5,556 nt of DNA from Candidatus Nomurabacteria bacterium (GTDB lineage: Bacteria > Patescibacteriota > Saccharimonadia > Saccharimonadales > Saccharimonadaceae): the NCBI GenBank assembly GCA_031278275.1, contig JAITKW010000031.1, positions 1-5,556 of the forward strand, read 5' to 3'. The translations under genes were made by a program, and so were the position numbers. Below, piece by piece: positions 1-4,148 of the stretch (positions are counted from its first letter, which is position 1; each line of letters opens with the position of its first letter). Under the pieces are notes generated by a model. That model did no database searches and was not told the DNA's origin. It saw only the letters and a program-made list of their open reading frames with translations.

Positions 1-10
1 CTTCGCTCAC
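1..10 (-). CDS. Possible 5' tip of a gene leaving the window (GTG start)
   Basis: Only three codons are visible (GTG AGC GAA, reading Met-Ser-Glu), so the product cannot be named. The support is contextual. A purine-rich AAAGGA (minus strand, 24-19) lies 8 nt upstream of the GTG at 10-8, a standard Shine-Dalgarno spacing, and a plausible promoter lies about 100 bp further upstream. The nearer ATG at 15-13 reads ATG GCG TGA and stops after two codons, so the GTG is the better start. This is an inference from initiation signals; the sequence beyond the edge would settle it. Confidence 0.3.
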
Positions 11-64
11 GCCATGTTTCCTTTCAATAAACACGGTTTTAATTTTGAAGCTTTTAAGTTTCAC

Positions 65-100
65 ATCAGTAACAAAGTTTTCAACTTGTCACCGGCTGAT
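65..100 (-). promoter_or_regulatory. Hairpin at the predicted 5' end of the left-edge transcript
   Basis: On the minus strand, GTGACAA-GTT (92-83) pairs with AAC-TTTGTTAC (79-69), giving about ten pairs with one G-U wobble, one bulged base and a three-base loop. A flanking ATCA/TGAT pair (100-97 with 68-65) extends the stem across a small internal loop. The hairpin begins at the transcription start predicted from the upstream -10 box, so it would be a 5'-terminal structure of the mRNA. It could protect the transcript or act as a regulatory leader. An operator for a dimeric repressor is an alternative reading of the same symmetry. Confidence 0.4.
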
Positions 101-106
101 AGCCTC

Positions 107-135
107 TTTATATCACAAATGACATTTTTTTACAA
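107..135 (-). promoter_or_regulatory. Sigma-70-like promoter for the left-edge gene
   Basis: Reading the minus strand, TTGTAA (135-130) and TATAAA (112-107) are separated by 17 bp. The predicted start is near 100, giving a leader of about 90 nt before the GTG at 10. The promoter points away from the tRNA and lies downstream of it, so the left-edge gene need not depend on read-through from the tRNA. Confidence 0.45.
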
Positions 136-196
136 ACATAAGCGGTTCTAATTGCATAATCCCCTATTCATGGGCGCTAAACTCGTAATGATTCTG

Positions 197-283
197 TGGT
201 GGACGAGGAGGGACTTGAACCCTCACGACCTTGCGGTCATCAGATTTTGAGTCTGACGTGTATACCAATTTCACCACTCGTCC
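197..283 (-). tRNA. trnL: tRNA-Leu (anticodon CAA)
   Basis: This is a class II leucine tRNA that decodes UUG. The acceptor stem GGACGAG (283-277) pairs with CTCGTCC (207-201), followed by discriminator A (200) and an encoded CCA (199-197). The anticodon arm is TCAGA-CTCAAAA-TCTGA with anticodon CAA at 249-247. A long variable arm, GACC-GCAA-GGTC, is typical of leucine tRNAs, and the T arm GAGGG-TTCAAGT-CCCTC is intact. There is no intron. The encoded CCA means 3' maturation does not require CCA addition. Isotype and anticodon are read directly from the folded sequence. Confidence 0.97.
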
Positions 284-318
284 GTAGGCTGCTTAGTTTT
301 TCGCATCAACCTGCGACC

Positions 319-347
319 ATTATATCTTAAATATCCCCACGAAGCAA
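319..347 (-). promoter_or_regulatory. Promoter of the tRNA-Leu gene
   Basis: On the minus strand TTGCTT (347-342) is followed after 17 bp by a consensus TATAAT (324-319). The predicted start near 312 gives a 5' leader of roughly 29 nt ahead of the mature tRNA end at 283, which RNase P would remove. The perfect -10 box suits a strongly expressed stable RNA. Confidence 0.6.
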
Positions 348-430
348 TAACTTCAAAAATTCGCATCAGCCCACCCCAAGAACCGTCCCGACTACACTCC
401 AAAAAGTAACCCCCAATCCCATACCTTAAG

Positions 431-463
431 CCATATAAAATTAGCCATCTTATATAACGTCTA
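431..463 (+). repeat. 33-bp direct repeat, copy 1
   Basis: This copy matches 493-525 at 31 of 33 positions; the differences are A/G at the fifth and seventeenth bases. Both copies contain the palindrome TTATATAA (450-457 here) followed by CGTCTA. A weaker similarity extends upstream (ATACCTTAAG against ATACCATAATGT). The spacing between copies is 62 bp, close to six helical turns and not a multiple of three, so this is not a protein repeat. The repeats occupy an otherwise gene-free stretch between the tRNA promoter and the promoter of the small acidic gene. Confidence 0.85.
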
Positions 464-492
464 ATCCAACTATCGTCCAAATACCATAATGT

Positions 493-525
493 CCATGTAA
501 AATTAGCCGTCTTATATAACGTCTA
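493..525 (+). repeat. 33-bp direct repeat, copy 2
   Basis: Second copy of the 431-463 unit, with its TTATATAA palindrome at 512-519. It is followed at once by a run of seven C (526-532) and ends about 30 bp upstream of the extended -10 box at 557. That position suits a regulator binding upstream of the small-gene promoter. A simple local duplication without function is equally possible on this evidence. Confidence 0.85.
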
Positions 526-556
526 CCCCCCCATAATATTTACTTTTCTAATACTT

Positions 557-565
557 TGTTATAAA
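557..565 (+). promoter_or_regulatory. Extended -10 promoter of the small acidic gene
   Basis: TG-T-TATAAA is an extended -10 element with no clear -35; TATTTA stands at the usual distance. Transcription should begin around 572-574, giving a short leader of about 35 nt ahead of the ATG at 608. It would place the start almost on the ATG of the 15-codon upstream ORF. Confidence 0.5.
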
Positions 566-573
566 ATAACACT

Positions 574-621
574 ATGAAAAAATATAGGACAAAAAGTAAG
601 GTGGAAAATGGCAATTACTAG
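574..621 (+). CDS. Possible 15-codon upstream ORF (leader peptide)
   Basis: The ATG at 574 opens a reading frame for MKKYRTKSKVENGNY that stops at TAG 619-621, overlapping the start of the 59-residue gene by 14 bp in another frame. It lies 9 nt beyond the last base of the extended -10 box, so it would be near the very 5' end of the mRNA. It has no Shine-Dalgarno sequence of its own. The ribosome binding site of the downstream gene (598-604) lies inside it, so its translation could affect initiation at 608. Such a short ORF also arises easily by chance in AT-rich DNA. Confidence 0.25.
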   Translation: MKKYRTKSKVENGNY

Positions 622-787
622 CTTTGATGTGGAAACTGACGGGATATTAGAGATTTCTCCTGGAGGCTCTAGCGGTGTGAGGCTATATTTTGAAGCAGAC
701 TCCGATGACATACTTTTCCAAATTGACGATGAGGAAATCCGTCAGTATGCGATTGCTGAGCTGGGGCTGGAGGAAACATACGAGTGA
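608..787 (+). CDS. Small, highly acidic hypothetical protein (59 aa)
   Basis: I do not recognise a family. The 59 residues include 16 Asp/Glu and only two Arg and no Lys, a net charge near -14, with no membrane segment and no cysteine. The middle (about residues 24-40) alternates hydrophobic and acidic residues like beta strands, with RLYFEAD and ILFQIDD as landmarks. The end (about 41-57) looks helical, with DEEIRQYAIAELGLEE. The start is supported by a near-consensus ribosome site AAGGTGG (598-604) three bases before ATG, an extended -10 promoter upstream and a GC hairpin just after the stop. Unlike the four large genes further right, it uses a Shine-Dalgarno sequence, and it sits in AT-rich, gene-poor DNA. 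A soluble folded domain is likely. DNA mimicry, as in acidic anti-restriction proteins, is only a charge-based guess. Confidence 0.6.
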   Translation: MAITSFDVETDGILEISPGGSSGVRLYFEADSDDILFQIDDEEIRQYAIAELGLEETYE

Positions 788-790
788 AAT

Positions 791-810
791 GGGCGGTACG
801 GTACCCGCCC
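791..810 (+). terminator. GC-rich hairpin just after the small acidic gene
   Basis: GGGCGG (791-796) pairs perfectly with CCGCCC (805-810) around an eight-base loop, beginning three bases after the TGA stop. It is a clear local GC island. No T tract follows, so a canonical intrinsic terminator is not shown. It may instead protect the mRNA 3' end or cause a transcription pause. Confidence 0.4.
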
Positions 811-866
811 TGCGCTCATCATCTTGGATAAACTCTGTAGTTAATTATCGTTATCCCATAACTTTA

Positions 867-894
867 ATACTTCACTTCTAGTATACTTGTTTTT
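867..894 (+). terminator. Weak hairpin followed by a T tract
   Basis: ATACT (867-871) pairs with AGTAT (880-884), followed by TTGTTTTT (887-894). The order of stem then T tract is right for intrinsic termination downstream of the acidic gene, but a five-pair AT stem is weak. Apart from this, the 788-913 spacer shows no gene. Confidence 0.2.
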
Positions 895-913
895 ATAGGT
901 TTTGTAAACTGTA

Positions 914-1249
914 TTGTCCAATTTATGGTTTCTTTGCGATTCTTATTTTGCCAGTTTTATCAATTTTGGAGTTTTCGCCAATTGCGGTTTATTGATGCTG
1001 ATTGATGGCTTGACGACCATTATTCGATTGAAAAATTTCAAACAATTCGTGCAAAGAATCAATAAATCGGACAAAATTAAGGAAATAAATACAGATGAAT
1101 ACATTACTTTTGTGGTTAATTCAATTAAAAATAATTTCATTTTTTCAATTAAACGATTTATGACAAAAACCATTCCCTGTCCAGACAGCTCTTTTTTGAA
1201 AGTTGATATTTGGCCTAAAAGAAAAAAGAAGCATAAGCCACAAAAGTAA
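914..1249 (+). CDS. Doubtful hypothetical protein (111 aa, TTG start)
   Basis: I recognise no family. The frame closes upstream at TAA 905-907, and the only early start is TTG 914; an ATG at 995 would give 84 residues. No ribosome site or convincing promoter precedes either. The N-terminal third (about residues 4-28) is hydrophobic and could form a membrane segment with cysteines 8 and 24. The remainder is rich in Lys, Asn and Ile, with a Cys at about 91 and a very basic tail, PKRKKKHKPQK. Its stop is 2 bp from the stop of the opposing dehydratase-like gene, the compact convergent layout expected of real genes here. AT-rich composition and absent initiation signals argue for a decayed remnant or a chance ORF. 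Confidence 0.35.
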   Translation: MSNLWFLCDSYFASFINFGVFANCGLLMLIDGLTTIIRLKNFKQFVQRINKSDKIKEINTDEYITFVVNSIKNNFIFSIKRFMTKTIPCPDSSFLKVDIWPKRKKKHKPQK

Positions 1250-1251
1250 TC

Positions 1252-2046
1252 TCATGCCAAAATAGCAGTGGCGGTGGCTTCTAAGGGTTTTTTGGGGTTC
1301 CAGATTTGGTATAGCGCGGTTTTTATGGCGATTTCTCCGCTCCATAATGACAAGGGCGAGTACTTGGTGTCGGAAAGTGCTGTAGAAATTACGATGCCAC
1401 GTTGGGCGACCAAGTAATTTCCTTGACAAAATGAAGCAATCGTTAATGCATATGATAAAGTGAACTTATGCAAAGCCTCCACCGCCTGTGCGAGTGGCAT
1501 GGAAAAAGTTAAAACTTTTGGGTAATAAATCTCGCGGAATAATTTTTGTAATTGAGCAAAAGTTAAAATTAACGTCAGTTCGCCATTTTCAATAATTTCG
1601 CCGGCGGCGGGTATCATCAAATCAACTGCATCGCGCATGATGACTATGGGCTTTTGATTTTTCGCGACAAACTCTCTTAATCCTGATGCGGTTTCCGTGC
1701 TTTTGCCCATGTCTCCCAAAATCACCACCGAATCTGCCCACTCGGATAAAGCGGTCATTTCAGGCACCGCGCTTTTGGCGAAACCGCCGGAAAGATTGGA
1801 ATCGGCAAAGAAAATATCGGAGGAGTTCGGTAGCGTTTTTTGCAAAACATCCGGTAATAAAACTTTCACAACTCCCGCACCAAAATCATTCGCAATTTTT
1901 GCGCCAAGAGCAATCGCTGAAAAACCGCCACCACTTCCGCCGATAATCGCCAATTGCCCGCCAAATGATTTTTGTTCTGGCTTGTTCCACGTGATGTTTT
2001 CAAACAGTGGAGTTTTTGATTGTTTTTTCCAATAATCCAAGTTCAC
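1252..2046 (-). CDS. NAD(P)H-hydrate dehydratase-like protein, YjeF C-terminal/ribokinase fold, degenerate
   Basis: Members of this family use ADP or ATP to dehydrate damaged NADHX/NADPHX in the cytoplasm. The 264-residue protein matches a single carbohydrate-kinase-like domain, with no YjeF epimerase domain. It shows FGGQLAIIGGSGGG at 28-41 (family pattern KG.FG..lviGGS.g.tGA), a helix ending in FGAGVVKVLLPD, VVILGDMGKS at 107-116 in place of GPGLG, IVIMRDAVDL at 134-143 in place of the DADALN segment, and LWSGEIA at 234-240 in place of GSGDVLAG. The TPHPGE segment is replaced by LTFAQLQKL (161-169). Fold assignment is reasonable, but catalysis is uncertain because most signature residues are changed; the usual catalytic Asp appears as Glu238. 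The GTG start lies 7 nt past the -10 box TAAAAT, with no Shine-Dalgarno sequence, suggesting leaderless mRNA. It is divergent from the CapA-like gene. Confidence 0.7.
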   Translation of the reverse strand: MNLDYWKKQSKTPLFENITWNKPEQKSFGGQLAIIGGSGGGFSAIALGAKIANDFGAGVVKVLLPDVLQKTLPNSSDIFFADSNLSGGFAKSAVPEMTALSEWADSVVILGDMGKSTETASGLREFVAKNQKPIVIMRDAVDLMIPAAGEIIENGELTLILTFAQLQKLFREIYYPKVLTFSMPLAQAVEALHKFTLSYALTIASFCQGNYLVAQRGIVISTALSDTKYSPLSLWSGEIAIKTALYQIWNPKKPLEATATAILA

Positions 2047-2070
2047 AAAGCCATTTTACCATGTTAAAAT
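2042..2070 (+). promoter_or_regulatory. Promoter of the CapA-like gene (leaderless)
   Basis: TTCACA (2042-2047, five of six bases of TTGACA) and TAAAAT (2065-2070), preceded by the TG of an extended -10, are spaced by 17 bp. The A of ATG 2077 is exactly 7 nt past the -10 box. The -35 overlaps the GTG start codon of the divergent dehydratase-like gene. A second TATAAT at 2070-2075 would place the start inside the coding region and is less likely. Confidence 0.6.
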
Positions 2071-2081
2071 ATAATAATGAA
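2053..2081 (-). promoter_or_regulatory. Promoter of the dehydratase-like gene (extended -10, leaderless)
   Basis: On the minus strand, TG-G-TAAAAT (2061-2053) is an extended -10 box whose last base is 7 nt from the G of the GTG start at 2046. A weak -35 (TTCATT, 2081-2076) with 17-bp spacing would overlap the start codon of the opposing CapA-like gene. No ribosome binding site fits in the six-base gap. Confidence 0.55.
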
Positions 2082-3264
2082 AAATAAAATAATAATCCTT
2101 TTGGTTTTTTTGGGGCTGGCGGTGGTCGCCACGATGGTTTTTTTAATGTTGGCGCGTCAAGAAAATACGCATAATGATGATAATGCGCCAACTTTGCATG
2201 ATGTTTCAACCCAACCGGAATCGCCCGCCGAAACTCGTTTGAAAATGGTTGCGCTGGGCGACATGTTGCCACACGAATCGGTGGTTAATAATGCTAAAAT
2301 TGGCGACCAATATGATTTCAAAAAATATTTTGAGAACATCCGTCCGCACTACCAAGACGCAGACGTGGTTTTTTGTAATCAGGAAGCTTTAAGCGCGGGA
2401 GAGCAATTTGGGTTGAGTTATTATCCCTCTTTTAATGCACCACAAACGTTTACGGACGGGTTGTTTTTTGGCGCTGGTTGTAATGTGATTAGTTTGGCGA
2501 ACAATCACATGGGGGATAAAACGACCAACGCCATCAATGCGACACTGGACAAGTGGGACGAGCTGAACCCGTTGGCGGTCGCTGGGGCGAATCGCAATGT
2601 TGATGAACAAAAGGTGGTCAAATATTTTGATGTCAAGGGCATCAAGTTTGCCTTTTTGGCGTTTGCGGATTACAACAATAAAAAATCTACGCCAAGTTAT
2701 GCGGTCAATCTTTATCATGACGAAGATTTATTTGATGCGGTGCTCAAAGAAGCGCGGGCTAATGCGGAGGTGGTGGTTGTTTCAATGCATTGGGGGAATG
2801 AAGACACTGACGTGTTGACGAACGACCAAAAAAAGCAAGCGCAAAAATTGGCGAACGCTAATATTGACGTGGTGATTGGGACGGGTCCGCACGTTTTGCA
2901 AAAAACTGAATGGCTGAAACGGGCGGACGGCAAAGACATGTTGATTTGGTATTCAATTGGCAACATGCTTTCTTCGCAATTACAAGAAAATGAGTTGACG
3001 AGTTGCGTTGCTGGTTTTGAAATTGTGAAAACCAAAGACGTGGTGCAAATTGAAAAACCGACTTGTCTGCCAACTTTCATGTCGTATGCGTGGACAAAAA
3101 CCGAAAAGCAAAATGAGGATTTATTGAAACGGCACGATTTGCGGCTGAAGTTGCTGAAAGATTCTGAAGTGGAAATCAAGGCGATGTATTTTGACGATGA
3201 TGTCAAAAGTCGCTTTTTATATATTAAAAATACATTGGGTGAGGCGGTGGAAGTTATCCAGTGA
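2077..3264 (+). CDS. CapA-family (poly-gamma-glutamate/capsule synthesis-like) membrane-anchored protein
   Basis: CapA/PgsA proteins have a calcineurin-like metallophosphatase fold and, in Bacillus, belong to the poly-gamma-glutamate synthesis and export complex. In this 395-residue protein, residues 4-26 form a membrane segment after a short basic start, followed by a Ser/Thr/Asp-rich linker to about 55 and an extracytoplasmic domain. Metallophosphatase-type motifs come in order: GDMLPH at 61-66, NQE at 101-103, SLANNHMGD at 139-147, SMHWGNE at 236-242, GTGPHVLQ at 268-275 and YSIGNM at 292-297. Length is normal for the family. No capB, capC or ligase partner is present in the window, so a polyglutamate capsule is not implied; a role in surface phosphoester or polymer chemistry is possible. 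The gene is convergent with the VanY-like gene 18 bp downstream and divergent from the dehydratase-like gene. Confidence 0.88.
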   Translation: MKNKIIILLVFLGLAVVATMVFLMLARQENTHNDDNAPTLHDVSTQPESPAETRLKMVALGDMLPHESVVNNAKIGDQYDFKKYFENIRPHYQDADVVFCNQEALSAGEQFGLSYYPSFNAPQTFTDGLFFGAGCNVISLANNHMGDKTTNAINATLDKWDELNPLAVAGANRNVDEQKVVKYFDVKGIKFAFLAFADYNNKKSTPSYAVNLYHDEDLFDAVLKEARANAEVVVVSMHWGNEDTDVLTNDQKKQAQKLANANIDVVIGTGPHVLQKTEWLKRADGKDMLIWYSIGNMLSSQLQENELTSCVAGFEIVKTKDVVQIEKPTCLPTFMSYAWTKTEKQNEDLLKRHDLRLKLLKDSEVEIKAMYFDDDVKSRFLYIKNTLGEAVEVIQ

Positions 3265-3265
3265 T

Positions 3266-3282
3266 TTTTCAGCGCGCGAAAA
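3266..3282. terminator. Possible bidirectional terminator between convergent genes
   Basis: TTTTC (3266-3270) and GAAAA (3278-3282) form an inverted repeat around AGCGCGC and fill nearly the whole 18-bp gap between the CapA-like and VanY-like stops. Each strand has T residues on one arm, so it could serve both genes. The stem is only five pairs and mostly AT, so the call is weak. Confidence 0.3.
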
Positions 3283-4110
3283 TTATTGTGAAGAACGGGT
3301 GGACTGCGCAACAAGGTTGATTGACGCTTGCTCCAAATACGGATACGCTTCCTCCAAAGTCAACTTGCTTTCAAACAGCGCCACTGCCAACTGCACACCC
3401 ACAAAGCGAAAATGCCACGGCTCGTACATGTAACCAGTGACCGTTTCGTAATTTTTGGGATAGCGCAAAATGAAACCGTATTTGTGCGCATTGTTCGCCA
3501 ACCACTTCCCCGCTTCAGTGTTTTCAAAACATTCTTCCAAACGGCAGGCTTGCGATGATGTGGCGAAATCCACCGCCAGCCCCAATTGATGTTCAGAAGT
3601 GCCGGCTTTGGCGCTTTGGCGATTGGCTTCCGTTTCGCCATAAGCATTCAAGATACTGGTGTAATATTTTTTTTGTAAATCATACGACCGAAAAGCGCTG
3701 GCAATCATTAGTTCAACGCCGCTCGCTTTCGCATCTTTCGCCATGTCTTCAATCGGCGTTTTCATAATTTCGCGTACCGTCATTTCGTCACCAGATTTTT
3801 GTTCCGGAAGCGTGGTGTGCACCAAATCATTTGGGCGATAAGCTTGGTTTTGCAAAGGCTGAGTTTTGTTGACCAGCGCCCAAATACCGTCTTCCGCAAA
3901 ATATTCCAGACGAATGTCATAAATCGGATTGGCGTTTGGTAGTGAAATAGTAATCGGCTCGGGCTCTGTGGTGCTTGGAATATTTTCGGAAAGTTGATAA
4001 TCATCGGGGGGCGGCACGGGGTTTTTGTGGCTTGTGAGCCAAAAAATAACAAAACTGCCCGTGATGGCAACCATAAAACAAATGAGCGCTAACATAACTT
4101 TTTTCTTCAT
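3283..4110 (-). CDS. VanY-type D-alanyl-D-alanine carboxypeptidase (peptidase M15B), membrane-anchored
   Basis: This zinc enzyme family removes the terminal D-alanine from peptidoglycan stem peptides outside the membrane. The 275-residue protein has a basic start and a membrane segment (about residues 4-25), a proline-rich linker (PVPPPDD), then the peptidase domain. The domain shows ALVNKTQPL and the following NDLV typical of VanY, SAFRSYDLQ (substrate-side Arg141), the zinc and catalytic signature SEHQLGLAVD at 172-181 (His174, Asp181), and YEPWHFRF with Glu230 and His233. All expected metal and base residues are present. An ATG six codons upstream (4128) is possible, but the -10 box TATATT ends 7 nt before ATG 4110, so 4110 should be the first codon of the transcript. 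It is not evidence of glycopeptide resistance, since no vanA/H/X-like genes are present. It is divergent from a serine carboxypeptidase. Confidence 0.92.
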   Translation of the reverse strand: MKKKVMLALICFMVAITGSFVIFWLTSHKNPVPPPDDYQLSENIPSTTEPEPITISLPNANPIYDIRLEYFAEDGIWALVNKTQPLQNQAYRPNDLVHTTLPEQKSGDEMTVREIMKTPIEDMAKDAKASGVELMIASAFRSYDLQKKYYTSILNAYGETEANRQSAKAGTSEHQLGLAVDFATSSQACRLEECFENTEAGKWLANNAHKYGFILRYPKNYETVTGYMYEPWHFRFVGVQLAVALFESKLTLEEAYPYLEQASINLVAQSTRSSQ

Positions 4111-4116
4111 ACTTTC

Positions 4117-4125
4117 AATATAACA
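4117..4125 (-). promoter_or_regulatory. Promoter of the VanY-like gene (extended -10, leaderless)
   Basis: On the minus strand, TG-T-TATATT (4125-4117) precedes ATG 4110 by six bases, so the predicted start is the A of that ATG. No good -35 is found at 16-18 bp, in keeping with an extended -10 promoter. No Shine-Dalgarno sequence precedes the start. Confidence 0.55.
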
Positions 4126-4132
4126 CATTTTT

Positions 4133-4141
4133 TGTTAAAAT
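4133..4141 (+). promoter_or_regulatory. Promoter of the serine carboxypeptidase gene (extended -10, leaderless)
   Basis: TG-T-TAAAAT precedes ATG 4149 by seven bases, placing the start within a base of the initiation codon. A poor -35 (TTTCAA, 4113-4118) would overlap the -10 box of the opposing VanY-like promoter. The two extended -10 boxes are separated by only 7 bp, so simultaneous occupancy by two polymerases seems unlikely. Confidence 0.55.
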
Positions 4142-4148
4142 TGCTCTT

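Noticed and set aside
13..15. ATG with TGA read as glycine, giving a longer left-edge protein under genetic code 25
   Set aside because: TGA serves as the stop of the acidic, dehydratase-like, CapA-like and serine carboxypeptidase genes at sensible positions, so recoding is not supported.
2..151. Open plus-strand frame of 49 codons from the left edge, ending at TAA 149-151
   Set aside because: The peptide is rich in Phe, Lys and Asn with no recognisable motif, as expected of AT-rich non-coding DNA, and the opposite strand carries better promoter and start signals. A true C-terminus cannot be fully excluded.
271..480. Minus-strand 69-residue ORF overlapping the tRNA
   Set aside because: It starts at TTG with no ribosome site, runs through the tRNA promoter and one repeat copy, and ends inside the tRNA-Leu gene.
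431..525. CRISPR array
   Set aside because: There are only two copies, with a spacer of 29 bp that resembles flanking sequence, no further units and no cas genes.
690..881. Plus-strand 63-residue ORF
   Set aside because: It overlaps the acidic gene in another frame and runs through the GC hairpin; no start signals.
943..1173. Minus-strand 76-residue ORF opposite the 914-1249 ORF
   Set aside because: It has no promoter or ribosome site and no motif. It is probably an antisense shadow, though coding in this AT-rich stretch is uncertain on both strands.
197..1250. Integrative element inserted at the tRNA-Leu gene
   Set aside because: The small atypical ORFs lie on the 5' side of the tRNA, whereas elements usually use the 3' end. 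No duplicate of the tRNA 3' end, integrase or boundary repeat is visible.
2715..3314. Minus-strand 199-residue ORF antisense to the CapA-like gene
   Set aside because: The CapA-like frame carries clear family motifs throughout; the antisense frame is Ser/Cys/Phe-rich with none, and overlaps the VanY-like 3' end.
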